A stretch of 64,000 nucleotides of DNA from an uncultured Alkaliphilus sp. (GCA_938074565.1 CALJEQ010000008.1:248001-312000); one strand, 5' to 3'. Shown: positions 10,542 to 21,393, counted from the first letter of the stretch. Notes: generated by a model from the letters alone, not told the origin. Translations and numbers: made by a program.

Positions 10542-11030
10542 TTAATTTGGTACAACCCGATAATCCCTTAGCAACCATATATCTTTAGATTTTTTCATTT
10601 CCAAAATATAATTGACAGTTTCAGATGATATACCATCATATCCCTCTAGATCCCAAGTAATCGTTAACTGTATTTTTTTTCTTTTATTCGTTCCCTCCAG
10701 TAGATGATACTCATCAATTCTTAAACTATTTATTTTCTCATAAGAAGTGGGTTCTATTAAGATTTGTTGGTAAATCTTTAAATCTTCCTTCAGTAGAGGA
10801 TCTTCCACATACCCTTGAAGTTTTTTTTGAGTTTCCCTTATCGTAAGCCCATTATTATCTGTACTGTCTAAAAAAGTATTCCACATCTCTGTTCTAACTT
10901 CAAATATTTCTTGTATTCTAGGAACCATATCTTCTATAGGTTGCTCTTCTTCAATAAAATAAGCAAAAATAGTTTGGTAATGAAATGAAAAAAGAATAAT
11001 CATTAAAAAAAACACCAGCATACGTTTCAT
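10542..11030 (-). CDS. Hypothetical secreted protein
   Basis: 162 aa, N-terminal signal peptide; no recognised domain. Confidence 0.6.
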   Translation of the reverse strand: MKRMLVFFLMIILFSFHYQTIFAYFIEEEQPIEDMVPRIQEIFEVRTEMWNTFLDSTDNNGLTIRETQKKLQGYVEDPLLKEDLKIYQQILIEPTSYEKINSLRIDEYHLLEGTNKRKKIQLTITWDLEGYDGISSETVNYILEMKKSKDIWLLRDYRVVPN

Positions 11031-11174
11031 TTTTCTCCTCCTTTGTTATAAACCTCATCATATATCATAGGGTTTTATTATAAACAAAGTTTCAAGAGAA
11101 ATTTGCTTGTTTTTGCTGGTAAGTATTTTTTTTAATTTCCATTATTCTACATATTTTATCTTAATGTATTTTAT

Positions 11175-11624
11175 TTACATCATTTCGATATTCTTTTTTT
11201 CTTCATCACTTAATACATTTTCTAAATCTAGTAAAATAATCATTCTATCAGCAACTTTTGCAATACCACTAATAAATTTTTGTTCTATTCCTGTAATTAA
11301 CTCTGGTGCTGGGTCAACATCCTTTTGATCAATGGTTAATACCTGTGAAGCATCATCCACTAAAAACCCTACTTGTTTACCCGCTAAGTATATTATTATT
11401 ATTCGAGTATTTGAGTTAATGTCAATTAAATCTAAATTAAATTTTTTCCTTAGATTAATAACAGGTGTAACAACTCCTCTGTAATTAACAATACCATCAA
11501 TAAACTTTGGTACATTAGGTACCTTCATGCTTTCTTTATATTCACTTATTTCTTTCACATGCATAATGTCTACACCATATTCTTCTTTATCTAGTTTAAA
11601 TATGACATATTGTCTTTCTGACAT
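11175..11624 (-). CDS. cheW: CheW-like chemotaxis coupling protein
   Basis: RQYVIFKLDKEEYGVDIMHVKEI...VPKFIDGIVNYRGVVTPVINLRKKF. Confidence 0.92.
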   Translation of the reverse strand: MSERQYVIFKLDKEEYGVDIMHVKEISEYKESMKVPNVPKFIDGIVNYRGVVTPVINLRKKFNLDLIDINSNTRIIIIYLAGKQVGFLVDDASQVLTIDQKDVDPAPELITGIEQKFISGIAKVADRMIILLDLENVLSDEEKKNIEMM

Positions 11625-11761
11625 AAACTACCCCTCCTATTTATTCCTTATTTTTTACTTATCAGTGTATTATTCTATACTTATTTTATTTTTCCTTCTA
11701 AATTTGTGGAAAATACTTGAATAATATATAAAAAAGAAGATAGTTCCTACTACCTTCTTAG

Positions 11762-11932
11762 TTAATCAACATATTCAATTGAATCTAATTGTTGTTTAAA
11801 TGATTTTTTAAATGACTCAATATATTCTTTTCTCAAAACTTCTCTTTCCATAACTTCTTCATTGGTTAAATCCCTTGTTTTAGCTAGTTTTGCCAACTCA
11901 TTTATCCTTGCAATTTTTTCTTTAGATAACAT
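11762..11932 (-). CDS. DUF896 family small protein (YnzC-like), not in supplied ORF track
   Basis: Manual translation: MLSKEKIARINELAKLAKTRDLTNEEVMEREVLRKEYIESFKKSFKQQLDSIEYVD*; AGGAG-like SD upstream. Confidence 0.88.
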   Translation of the reverse strand: MLSKEKIARINELAKLAKTRDLTNEEVMEREVLRKEYIESFKKSFKQQLDSIEYVD

Positions 11933-12025
11933 ATTAACACTCCTTTGTTATTACTTCATCATTATTACAATATATCATAAAATTTATTCATGTAAAAGTT
12001 AAAAATGCAATGTATTATTTTTCCT

Positions 12026-12853
12026 TTATTTTTCCTCTAATGGTAAGTCTACAACTTCTTCTTTACTATTATTTTCTTCAATCAATAAATCTTCTTTATT
12101 CTTCAAATCATCTATAGAGTTTTCAGTAGTGTTATCATTTCCTATGGTGCTGAATACTTTCACTAACTGAATCATTTTTGTCATTTGTTCCCTTTGTTCA
12201 TCACCAACAAATGGAGTTATTATTTCTATTAAATCCATTTCATTAAACTGGTCTTTTTTCTCTAAAGACTTCATTAATTTAAGTACCCCCATCAATACTT
12301 TTAATTCCTTTGTTTTATTTTTCAACTGCCCTTCTAAAATAGGGTCAAACAATTCAATATACTTCTCAATACTTTCTATATTAATTTGTGATGTTTCCAA
12401 ACTTTGAATTTCTTTTATTTTGCCTTCAACATGATTTGCTTTTAAATGCAGGTCTATTGCTTTATGAATTACCCCACGTTTTTCTTCATCTACAAATTCA
12501 CTAATATCCATCAACATATTTCTTTTTTTATCCGCTAAAGAAAGGGAACTATACGTAGTTGCACTTAAAATATCTGGGGTCTCCATCATTGCCTTTACCT
12601 TAGATATAATATGTAACAACATCTCAGCCCTGTGAATAATCAATTGTTCCTCAGAACTCATATACCCTTTTATACGATTAAGCAGTTTCACTTTATTGTC
12701 TAAAGATTCTGTTTCAATTTTGAAAATATTGAGCTTTTCACTTCCTTTCTTTAGATATAACATTAAAATAGGTATCAACCATAACCAATTTACTGAAAAA
12801 CTATTTACGTTTATTTCATTACCTAAATCATTTATTTCCTTCTTATTATCCAT
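12026..12853 (-). CDS. Hypothetical protein with repeated helical segments
   Basis: 275-aa ORF; repeats of the type FVDEE+xxxIHKA / FVGDEQREQMTKMI. Confidence 0.65.
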   Translation of the reverse strand: MDNKKEINDLGNEINVNSFSVNWLWLIPILMLYLKKGSEKLNIFKIETESLDNKVKLLNRIKGYMSSEEQLIIHRAEMLLHIISKVKAMMETPDILSATTYSSLSLADKKRNMLMDISEFVDEEKRGVIHKAIDLHLKANHVEGKIKEIQSLETSQINIESIEKYIELFDPILEGQLKNKTKELKVLMGVLKLMKSLEKKDQFNEMDLIEIITPFVGDEQREQMTKMIQLVKVFSTIGNDNTTENSIDDLKNKEDLLIEENNSKEEVVDLPLEEK

Positions 12854-13074
12854 TTTCCCCTCTCCCTGCCACTTATTTATATATTATTTTTATCTCATCT
12901 ATTAATATATATTGCTTATTTCATAGAATTATAAGTAAAATGACTAAAGTCATTTAAAAATAAATATAAAAAAGTTTACTTTTTTTTGTGGCATTTATCT
13001 TTACTTTTGCATAGCTTATATGGTAGAAAGTCTTGTTGTACTGAGATCGGCAAATTATATGGGAGGGATGAGAA

Positions 13075-13359
13075 GTGAATCAAAAAAAAATAAACGAATT
13101 AATGGAAGCTGCCAAAAGAGGAGATTATTCTAAACTTGAAGAAATAAAGAATTTTATATCAGAGGAAGACTATCAAAAAGCATTAATGCTTTTCCAACAA
13201 TATGGTGGTAAGTCTGAAACAGAAATACTTAAAGAATTAGCCCGTTTAAAAAAGACAGTACCTAACCAACAAGAGATTATTGATAAGATTCAACCATTCT
13301 TAAATGAAGAACAAAAAATGAAGTTAAAAAGAGTTTTAGAAATGTTAGATCAAGAATAA
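13075..13359 (+). CDS. Hypothetical small helical protein
   Basis: 94 aa, GTG start with GGGAGG SD; followed by a terminator hairpin. Confidence 0.7.
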   Translation: MNQKKINELMEAAKRGDYSKLEEIKNFISEEDYQKALMLFQQYGGKSETEILKELARLKKTVPNQQEIIDKIQPFLNEEQKMKLKRVLEMLDQE

Positions 13360-13363
13360 TTAT

Positions 13364-13407
13364 AAAAAGAACCATCGTATTAAGTTGCTATACGATGGTT
13401 CTTTTAT
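13364..13407. terminator. Intrinsic terminator
   Basis: AAAAGAACCATCGTAT...ATACGATGGTTCTTTT perfect stem. Confidence 0.8.
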
Positions 13408-14927
13408 TAATGTAGCTTAACCATTTGTTCCACCCTGTCAACGATGGTGTGTTGTGCTATTAATTGGTGACAAGCATTAATATCTATATACATAATACGG
13501 TCTTCTTCTAACGTAGTAACCTTTTCCCTTATAGTACGATACGCCTCTGTTGTTCCCTTGCCTAATTTAACATCTTTATAAAAATCTATAGCTTGGGCAG
13601 CTGACAATAATTCAATAGCCAATACATTTGAGGCATTAAAGTAAATTTCCCTCGCTTTTCTAGCAGCAATTGTTCCCATAGAAACATGGTCTTCTTGATT
13701 TGCTGAAGAAGGGATTGAGTCAACACTTGCAGGATGTGCTAGTACTTTGTTCTCAGATACTAAGGATGCTGCTGAGTATTGGGCTATCATAAAACCAGAG
13801 TTCAAACCACCTTTTGCTGTTAGAAAAGCAGGTAGTCCACTTAATTGCGGATTAACTAATCTTTCTATTCTTCGTTCAGAAACATTCGCCAATTCTGCAA
13901 TAGCTATTCCTAAAAAATCAAAAGCAAGAGCCATTGGTTGACCATGAAAATTCCCACCAGATATTACTTGTTGTTCTTCGGTGAAAATTAATGGATTATC
14001 AGTAGCTGCATTCATTTCAATTTCCAATTTAGCTTCTACATAAGCTATCGCGTCTCTACTTGCCCCATGAATTTGGGGTATACAACGGATTGTGTAGGCA
14101 TCTTGAACCCTTAATTCCCCTTGTCTAGTGGTTTGAGTACTACCTTCTAATAATGTTAATAAGTTTTCTGCCGTTTGTAATTGTCCTTTATGGGGTCTTA
14201 CTTGATGAACCTTTTCATCAAAAGCATCTATGATTCCCCTTTGAGCTTCCACCGTTAAAGCTGCTGCAATATCTGCCAGCTTAATTAATTTCTTACAATC
14301 ATACACTGTCAATGCTCCAATGGCAGTCATTACTTGTGTTCCATTAATTAGAGCCAAGCCTTCTTTAGAAGTAAGTCTAATAGGCTCAATCCCCGCCTGT
14401 TCCATAGCCTCTCTGCCACTCATTCTTTCGCCCTTATAAATTGCTTCTCCTTCCCCTAGCATAACCAATACCATATGGGAAAGGGGTGCTAAGTCTCCAC
14501 TAGCTCCCAATGAACCTTTTTCTGGTATAATAGGATGTACTCCATTATTTAACATACTTAGTAATGTTTCAACTGTTTTTAGTCTTATCCCTGAATGTCC
14601 TTTAGACAGGGCATTTGCCCTAAGTAGCATTATTGCTCTAACAATTTCTTCATCTAGGGGTTTACCTACACCACAAGCATGACTAATAATTAAATTAGTT
14701 TGAAGAACTTCAGCTTCATCTTTAGAAATAGCCACATCACTAAATTTACCAAACCCAGTAGTAATTCCATAAACAACATCTCCATTGTTTACAAATTGAT
14801 CTACTAAATTACGACTGTTTTCAATTTTTTCCCTTGCTTCACTGGATATTTCAACCTTAATAAACTCCCTTGCCACCTTTATAACATCTTCTAAAGTTAA
14901 ACTATTCCCATCAATTTTTAATTGCAT
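13407..14927 (-). CDS. hutH: Histidine ammonia-lyase
   Basis: GSLGASGDLAPLSHM MIO-forming ASG motif; YGITTGFG; full length 506 aa. Confidence 0.95.
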   Translation of the reverse strand: MQLKIDGNSLTLEDVIKVAREFIKVEISSEAREKIENSRNLVDQFVNNGDVVYGITTGFGKFSDVAISKDEAEVLQTNLIISHACGVGKPLDEEIVRAIMLLRANALSKGHSGIRLKTVETLLSMLNNGVHPIIPEKGSLGASGDLAPLSHMVLVMLGEGEAIYKGERMSGREAMEQAGIEPIRLTSKEGLALINGTQVMTAIGALTVYDCKKLIKLADIAAALTVEAQRGIIDAFDEKVHQVRPHKGQLQTAENLLTLLEGSTQTTRQGELRVQDAYTIRCIPQIHGASRDAIAYVEAKLEIEMNAATDNPLIFTEEQQVISGGNFHGQPMALAFDFLGIAIAELANVSERRIERLVNPQLSGLPAFLTAKGGLNSGFMIAQYSAASLVSENKVLAHPASVDSIPSSANQEDHVSMGTIAARKAREIYFNASNVLAIELLSAAQAIDFYKDVKLGKGTTEAYRTIREKVTTLEEDRIMYIDINACHQLIAQHTIVDRVEQMVKLH

Positions 14928-15157
14928 AACCTCACTCCTTTTATAGTCAATGGCTAATAAATAACTTATTACGTTTTATTTATTTTACTGTAAGTAGGTG
15001 TATACATTACATTATTATTTAATATGTAAAAAAATACAATGTATTAGTTTTCTACAATTATAATATAAATCCTTCTAATTTATTATTTTTTTTTAAACAT
15101 TAAAATTATTTTAGTAAAATAGCGTTTTAATATGCTAAACCGATATTTAAGTACATA

Positions 15158-15192
15158 GAAAAAGCTGAGAACAATGTCTCAGCTTTTTCTAT
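15158..15192. terminator. Intrinsic terminator
   Basis: GAAAAAGCTGAGA...TCTCAGCTTTTTC stem. Confidence 0.7.
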
Positions 15193-15434
15193 GAGTATCT
15201 GTTTTCAATTTGATCGTAGACTTCTTCAGCAGAAAGACCTCTAGCCTTTATAATGGGAGTCTTTGTTTTTGTATCTTCTATTCCCAATGTATTAGAGTCT
15301 TGACCAGTTACTACTATTGCATCAAATCCGTCTAAATTACCCCTATTATCAAGACTTTCTACTTCAAAACCTTTTTTTACCAAATAGTTTCTTACATCTG
15401 TTAATGAGTGCTCTACAGCTATTTTCCTTTTCAT
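15189..15434 (-). CDS. UPF0180 family (YkuS-like) protein
   Basis: MKRKIAVEHSLTDVRNYLVKKGFEV...FDAIVVTGQDSNTLGIEDT. Confidence 0.8.
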   Translation of the reverse strand: MKRKIAVEHSLTDVRNYLVKKGFEVESLDNRGNLDGFDAIVVTGQDSNTLGIEDTKTKTPIIKARGLSAEEVYDQIENRYS

Positions 15435-15506
15435 AATTAACACACCTCCACTCCAATTAACTAAAATGTTTCATTAATATTATTTGAAGCAGAGGGTTAT
15501 ATTATG

Positions 15507-18500
15507 CTAAGAATTAAAAATTGCTTTTTCAACAAAAGGTCCCATTGTACTACTGGTTATTTTTGCTAAATTATAGGCATTGTAGTCAAATTCTTTTTCC
15601 TTAACCGATACTGATAGATAAATAACTCCTATTAGTTCGCCATCATAAACTATAGGAACTACAATAACAGATTTCCAATTGGGTGTGCCTGTAAATATAT
15701 CAATATGACTAATATCTTCCCAGTCTATCAAGCATTCCCCTTGCTTACTTTGAATAACTTTATCTATCAACTTTTCATTATAATTCAGTTGTTGACTCCA
15801 ATCATCTACAAATCTTTTACGGCAATATTGAGAAAAGATATGATCATTCTTAACTAAGAACAGAATTCCTTCTTCAGCCTCTAATATTTCAATTAATCGA
15901 CCTAATAAAATGAATATTTTTTCATCAGCAGTTTTTCTATCGGTTAGTATCTCAATAGCTTCAGCTAAAACTAACACACTTCTTTGATCTTGTACGATAT
16001 TTCCCGTTACAATACCTGCCAATTTATCTACCCTTTTATCTATAAAACCCATACCATCTTTCCAAACAACGGTTTGATTTCTACCTCGTTCTTTGGCATT
16101 ATACAATGCTTGATCCGCCTTTTCAATAATTAAATCCTTTGTTGTCCCATCTTCTGGAAAAGATGCAACACCACAACTTGTTGTTAAATCAACTTCTTCA
16201 CCTAATAAATGGGCTTCTTTAAAGTTGATTCTTATTTTTTCTGCAATTTCAAAAGCTACAGTTTTACCCGCCCCCGGAAGTAGAACAATAAACTCTTCTC
16301 CTCCATATCTACCTACATAATCTGTAGCTCTTATACTTTCCCTAATTACTTTACCTACCTCCTGTAGAATGAAATCTCCCCTCTGATGTCCGTAGGTATC
16401 ATTAACGCTTTTAAAATGATCTATATCACACATGATAATGGATAAATGCTGATTCAAGTCATTAGCAACTTCAATGGTTTGCACTAATAACTTTTCAAAA
16501 TATTTTCTAACATAAGTTCCAGTCATTTTATCTATAGAAGACTCTATTTTCAAATAATAGTTATTTAATAAAATATGAGCCAATGGAATTAACCTTTTAC
16601 ATTCTTTAAAAGTATCATATGAGAAATTGTTAAAAACTTTATCTGTTTCTAAATATAGATAACCAGTTATTATTGTTTTATCTTTTAAATTCCATGTTCT
16701 CTTTTCGTCTTGAGGGTCTAGGTCCATCTTTCCATTTTTAATGATTGGTAAACAGATGGAAGCTCTAGTTTCCTTGTCTACAAAGTCTCTATTGCTTTCA
16801 CCAATTTGAGTTATTTGATTCATAATTAACAGTCCACTTTTATTGGATGCTGTTTTTTCTAAAATATGACTTACTTTTTCTACATTAAACTTTGAACCTA
16901 TGGATGCAATAACCTCATATCCATCTTCTCTAGCTCCTAACAAAGCTCCTGAAGTGGCTAACACATTTTTTCCTGCTAACTTAATTAAGAGTTCTAAATT
17001 ATAATAGACATCACTGGTTAACTTTTGTAGTAGATCTTCAGTACTGTCAATATCAATTGATACCAGTGATTTATATTGTTGTAATGCCAACTCATAAAAG
17101 GCTGGATTTTGAAATAATTCTTGGAATCTGCTAATATCAAAAAATTCCTTTAGGTTAATATCTTCCACTGTTAACCTTGTATTGGTATGACCGATCCCAT
17201 ATATTTCACCTTTTTGGATTAGATCTTCCATTTTTGTTAATTGATGTTTTAGACTATACTTATTATTCACCAATAAATATAGTTTTTTATACTTATCAGG
17301 AGTTCTATTTAAAAGGGTCTGTATTACTTCTAATGCATTCAAGTAATAACTAGTTGCTTTATAATAATCTTTTTCTAAGAAATATGCATAACCTAAACCA
17401 CAATAAATTTTCCATTCTAATTCCTTATCATTATAAGACTCTAATTTACCAATTAAAGACTCCAGAGCTTCTATCTTTTCTCTATTATCCTTTAATAATA
17501 ATCCTTCAAGCAACCTTCTTATAATACTTAAATGATGATTGTTAAAGTGACCCATTAATGTTTCATCCTTCTGTAGTAAGGATGTTGCCATTTCAAAATT
17601 ATCATTATTATAAAAGTATTCTACAGCCTTCAACAAAGCAATTCTATAATCCCTTGCATAGGTTTTTTCTTGATACTCTTGAAGAATTGTTAGCAAAACT
17701 TCGTCTTCTACCTTTTCTCCCAGTGATGTCTTAGCAATAAACTCTAATAATCTGAATCTTAACAGAATTATTGTATTAGTTACATTACTTTGTTTATATT
17801 GACTTATATATTTTAAAGCTTCTGGATAGTCCCCCATAGTCATATGAAAATTAACTAGGGTGTTATAATGATTATCGGAATATAAACCTTTATAAGCAAA
17901 TTCATTAACCTCATTTTCTACTTTCAACAAATAATTATGTGCTTGCTTATAATCACCTATATTTAAATGACACTCCACCAAATTACCATAACCTAATAGT
18001 TTAACAGTGGCATCTTCATACTCAACAGCTAAAGCAATATTTTTATGAAGCACCTCAATAGCTTTGTCATAGTGGCATTCTAACATATAACAATCTGCAA
18101 TATTATTAAATGCCCTAAACATATCATCCATACGATAATATTGTTGTGCAATTTTTAAAGACTTTTCAAAATATACACGGGCTTCTTGAATTTTTTGAAA
18201 ATGATCTTGTAATATTACTCCTATATTATTAATGGGGCGACTAGTTTCTTCTATGCGGTTGCCCTTTTCTAGATAACCAACACTAATTTCAAAATACTCT
18301 TTAGCTGGTAATACATTTCCTTTTAAAAACTCTACAATCCCTTTTTGGTTAATAAACATTCCTATATATTCAAATCGGTTTAAATCTTTAGCCAGAGATA
18401 AGTATTTCTCACATAGTTCTTCCATTTTATCTATTTCTTTACTGTGCATATATACTCTAGCCAATAGATAAGCAGCCCTTAATAGACCGTCCCCATAATT

Positions 18501-20927
18501 AAGTTTTTCTGCTTTCTTTATACAATCCAACAAATGTTTTTCTGCTACTATTAATTCATTACGATTTAAGTATATTTGAGCAATATTATTTTTAGCATCT
18601 ATAGTTATTTCTTGAAGTGCCACCCCTTTAGTTAATTCAATAATTCTATTATAACTTTCCAGTGCTTCACTGTTATTACCTTGATTTTGGTAGACTTCTC
18701 CCATTTTAAATAATAACTTAATATTCCTTGAGTCAACAGATAGCTTTAATAATTCATACGCTCTCCTATAAAATACAATAGCTTGAGAGTAAATATGCAA
18801 ACTAAACATATTATCTCCAGCTTCTATACAATAATCTACTGCCTTATTTCTTTGATTAGATTGAAATAAGTGAAAAATTAGTTCTTCTTTATTTTCTCTT
18901 CCTTCTCTTTGATAAAGTTCCTCCAAAATATTACTAACTTGATAATGTAGTTGGATTCTTTTATCTCTTTCAATAGATTCATAAATATATATTTTTAATT
19001 GACTTCGATAAAATCCGTAGGTATATCCCCAGTCCTCTAGTTTTTCATTTAATACTTTTAATTGGGTTAATCTACTGAGGTAAGATGGATAATCTTGTTC
19101 TTCACCCAACAACTTAGATATAATCTCTAGTGAAACTGAGGTATTAAACAATGAAACAATTTCTAATACCCTTCGTGTAAATGGGTCAAAAGTATTAAGT
19201 AGGGTGAAAATTGATTCATCAATATTTCCTGGTAATTTTATTTTAGAAATATCGTCTAAATTGCTATGCCATGCAAAATTATCATATTGGTCACTATAAT
19301 CAACATAAAGTTGTTTCTGTGCATATAATTCTTTGATTATTTCTTCAATAAAGGATGGATTACCTTCGGTTTCCTTCATAATTTTAGTAGCAAATTTTAG
19401 TGGTTCTTTAAACCAACCTAAAATATATTTAATCATTTTAGCTGTTTCTTCCACCGTTAATCTAGTAAGTTTAATATCTAAGCCACTAAAAGCATTATTC
19501 CATTCATTAATATACCCTTTAGTCTCATCCCAATAATATTCTTCACCAACATAGCCTAATATTACAATGATTGGTGCTTTCTTTATTTTATTAATTTTCA
19601 AGAAATAATCAATAAATTCTACCACAGATTGATCTGCATTATGAAAATCATCAAAAGTTAACAAGGTTGATTGAGTTCCCACAGTTTCAATAATAAAGTT
19701 TGCAACCCTATCATAAAGTCGTAGAATTTCCCTATCTTCAGTTAATTCTCTAGAGGGAGTTATTTTTTTATTAATTCCTATTTCAGGAAGTATCTTCACC
19801 AGCTCTTCTGCATATTTATCAATTATACTCTGTGGTGTATGTTTTAATACTTTCCTCAATAAATGGGTCATCATTTGATAAAAATTATTTCTTTCAGCAC
19901 CGATACTTACATTAAATACATGTACTTTTCTACATCTCATCTGATGTCTTACTTCTTTTATAAACCTGGTTTTTCCAATACCCTTATCACCATGAACCAT
20001 AATAATATTCTTATCCCACTGCTCCATTAAAGCCATGATTTTAGCCAGTTCCATATCTCGACCAACAAGGGGAATTTTGAAATTTAACGTTTCTATTGTA
20101 GACTTGTCTTCTATTGGTTGTTCCAATTTAAATAGTTTTGATATATCTCGATTCATCTGATGAATTGTTTGATAACGTTCTACATAGTCTAATTGGGTGG
20201 CATTTTTAATAATATTAAAGAATTCCAGCTCCCAACCCATATAGTTGCTTATGTTATATTGGTTAATCTTATCGGTTAACTTATGGTAATAAAATTCTTC
20301 CGAAGTATAGAAATAGTATAGTAATACCCCTAAAGAATAAATATCCGTATAGGGACCTATATCTATACCATAGAACAATTCTGGCGACTTGCAATTAACC
20401 ATAAGCTTCTGATCATATTTTTTATTAATCTCCTGTTTCTTTACAGTAATTAAATCTAACAACTTAACCGTTATTTTGTTATCTTCTCTACAGATATAAA
20501 TATTCTCTAGACCTATATATTTATAAACAACACCATGAAAATGTAGAAAATCAAGAAGTTTAGCTATTTGCTTATATATTTGAAAAATATCATCTATGTT
20601 CAAAGGTTCGTCCAAAATTGGAAATAAAGTTCCATCAAAGTGCTGTGTTGTGTAAAAATATAATATTTCATTGATATGTTTATCATCAATAGTTTCCACA
20701 ATTCCATAACTATACAAAGCCATTAAATTATTGTGGTTTAGTGCTGAAATTTCATGGAATTTGTGACTACAGTAGTTGATAAATGGCTTTGAAAACTGAT
20801 TATCTTTTATAATATACAAAAGAACTTTTTTGTTCTTTTGCAATAAATCAGTGGCGGTATATTTACTGTAAAAATTATCACTTTCCAGACATTCTCCAAT
20901 TTTATATCGGTTGTTAATAATTTCCAT
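15507..20927 (-). CDS. Giant signalling protein: protein-kinase-like (probable pseudokinase) - AAA ATPase - TPR - GAF - GGDEF - GAF
   Basis: Kinase fold segments (YKIGECLE..., VVYKYIGLENIYI, LLDLIT, GPYTDIYSLGVLLYYF); Walker A VHGDKGIGKTRFIKE; many TPRs; GGEEF in YVGRYGGEEFIVLLPGAG; C-terminal GAF. Confidence 0.9.
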   Translation of the reverse strand: MEIINNRYKIGECLESDNFYSKYTATDLLQKNKKVLLYIIKDNQFSKPFINYCSHKFHEISALNHNNLMALYSYGIVETIDDKHINEILYFYTTQHFDGTLFPILDEPLNIDDIFQIYKQIAKLLDFLHFHGVVYKYIGLENIYICREDNKITVKLLDLITVKKQEINKKYDQKLMVNCKSPELFYGIDIGPYTDIYSLGVLLYYFYTSEEFYYHKLTDKINQYNISNYMGWELEFFNIIKNATQLDYVERYQTIHQMNRDISKLFKLEQPIEDKSTIETLNFKIPLVGRDMELAKIMALMEQWDKNIIMVHGDKGIGKTRFIKEVRHQMRCRKVHVFNVSIGAERNNFYQMMTHLLRKVLKHTPQSIIDKYAEELVKILPEIGINKKITPSRELTEDREILRLYDRVANFIIETVGTQSTLLTFDDFHNADQSVVEFIDYFLKINKIKKAPIIVILGYVGEEYYWDETKGYINEWNNAFSGLDIKLTRLTVEETAKMIKYILGWFKEPLKFATKIMKETEGNPSFIEEIIKELYAQKQLYVDYSDQYDNFAWHSNLDDISKIKLPGNIDESIFTLLNTFDPFTRRVLEIVSLFNTSVSLEIISKLLGEEQDYPSYLSRLTQLKVLNEKLEDWGYTYGFYRSQLKIYIYESIERDKRIQLHYQVSNILEELYQREGRENKEELIFHLFQSNQRNKAVDYCIEAGDNMFSLHIYSQAIVFYRRAYELLKLSVDSRNIKLLFKMGEVYQNQGNNSEALESYNRIIELTKGVALQEITIDAKNNIAQIYLNRNELIVAEKHLLDCIKKAEKLNYGDGLLRAAYLLARVYMHSKEIDKMEELCEKYLSLAKDLNRFEYIGMFINQKGIVEFLKGNVLPAKEYFEISVGYLEKGNRIEETSRPINNIGVILQDHFQKIQEARVYFEKSLKIAQQYYRMDDMFRAFNNIADCYMLECHYDKAIEVLHKNIALAVEYEDATVKLLGYGNLVECHLNIGDYKQAHNYLLKVENEVNEFAYKGLYSDNHYNTLVNFHMTMGDYPEALKYISQYKQSNVTNTIILLRFRLLEFIAKTSLGEKVEDEVLLTILQEYQEKTYARDYRIALLKAVEYFYNNDNFEMATSLLQKDETLMGHFNNHHLSIIRRLLEGLLLKDNREKIEALESLIGKLESYNDKELEWKIYCGLGYAYFLEKDYYKATSYYLNALEVIQTLLNRTPDKYKKLYLLVNNKYSLKHQLTKMEDLIQKGEIYGIGHTNTRLTVEDINLKEFFDISRFQELFQNPAFYELALQQYKSLVSIDIDSTEDLLQKLTSDVYYNLELLIKLAGKNVLATSGALLGAREDGYEVIASIGSKFNVEKVSHILEKTASNKSGLLIMNQITQIGESNRDFVDKETRASICLPIIKNGKMDLDPQDEKRTWNLKDKTIITGYLYLETDKVFNNFSYDTFKECKRLIPLAHILLNNYYLKIESSIDKMTGTYVRKYFEKLLVQTIEVANDLNQHLSIIMCDIDHFKSVNDTYGHQRGDFILQEVGKVIRESIRATDYVGRYGGEEFIVLLPGAGKTVAFEIAEKIRINFKEAHLLGEEVDLTTSCGVASFPEDGTTKDLIIEKADQALYNAKERGRNQTVVWKDGMGFIDKRVDKLAGIVTGNIVQDQRSVLVLAEAIEILTDRKTADEKIFILLGRLIEILEAEEGILFLVKNDHIFSQYCRKRFVDDWSQQLNYNEKLIDKVIQSKQGECLIDWEDISHIDIFTGTPNWKSVIVVPIVYDGELIGVIYLSVSVKEKEFDYNAYNLAKITSSTMGPFVEKAIFNS

Positions 20928-20955
20928 GTACCCACTTCCCTATATGTTTTTCCAA

Positions 20956-21393
20956 TTATACCGTTCTAGAATAAATCATTTCAATACTTTTAAGTATAAA
21001 GTCTTTTTCTTCATTTTTTAAATCATGTAGCAAATCTCCTAAATAATTTCTTCTAGCATGTAACACTTCGTTAATTATTTCATGACCCTTCTCTAATACA
21101 ACAATACGGACAACTCTTCTATCCTTTTCGTCACGAACCCGCTTTACAAGACTATTTTTTTCCATCCGATCCACTAAATCTGTAATGGTACTACACGCCA
21201 AAAACATCTTGTTACTTAATTCACCAATAGTTATTTTTTCTTCATTTCTTAAGTATTGAAGCGCTTCAAACTGTGGGGGTGTAATTTCAAAATTTATTAA
21301 AATTTCTCTTCCCTTTTGTTTAATAACCGTACATAAATGACGCAACTCTTTTTCCAGCTCAATGATGGTATCGTCATAGTTTTTATCCTTCAT
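20956..21393 (-). CDS. MarR family transcriptional regulator
   Basis: wHTH ITPPQFEALQYLRNEEKITIGELSNKMFLACSTITDLVDRMEKNSLVKRVRDEKDRR; SD AGGAGG before MKDKNYD. Confidence 0.9.
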   Translation of the reverse strand: MKDKNYDDTIIELEKELRHLCTVIKQKGREILINFEITPPQFEALQYLRNEEKITIGELSNKMFLACSTITDLVDRMEKNSLVKRVRDEKDRRVVRIVVLEKGHEIINEVLHARRNYLGDLLHDLKNEEKDFILKSIEMIYSRTV

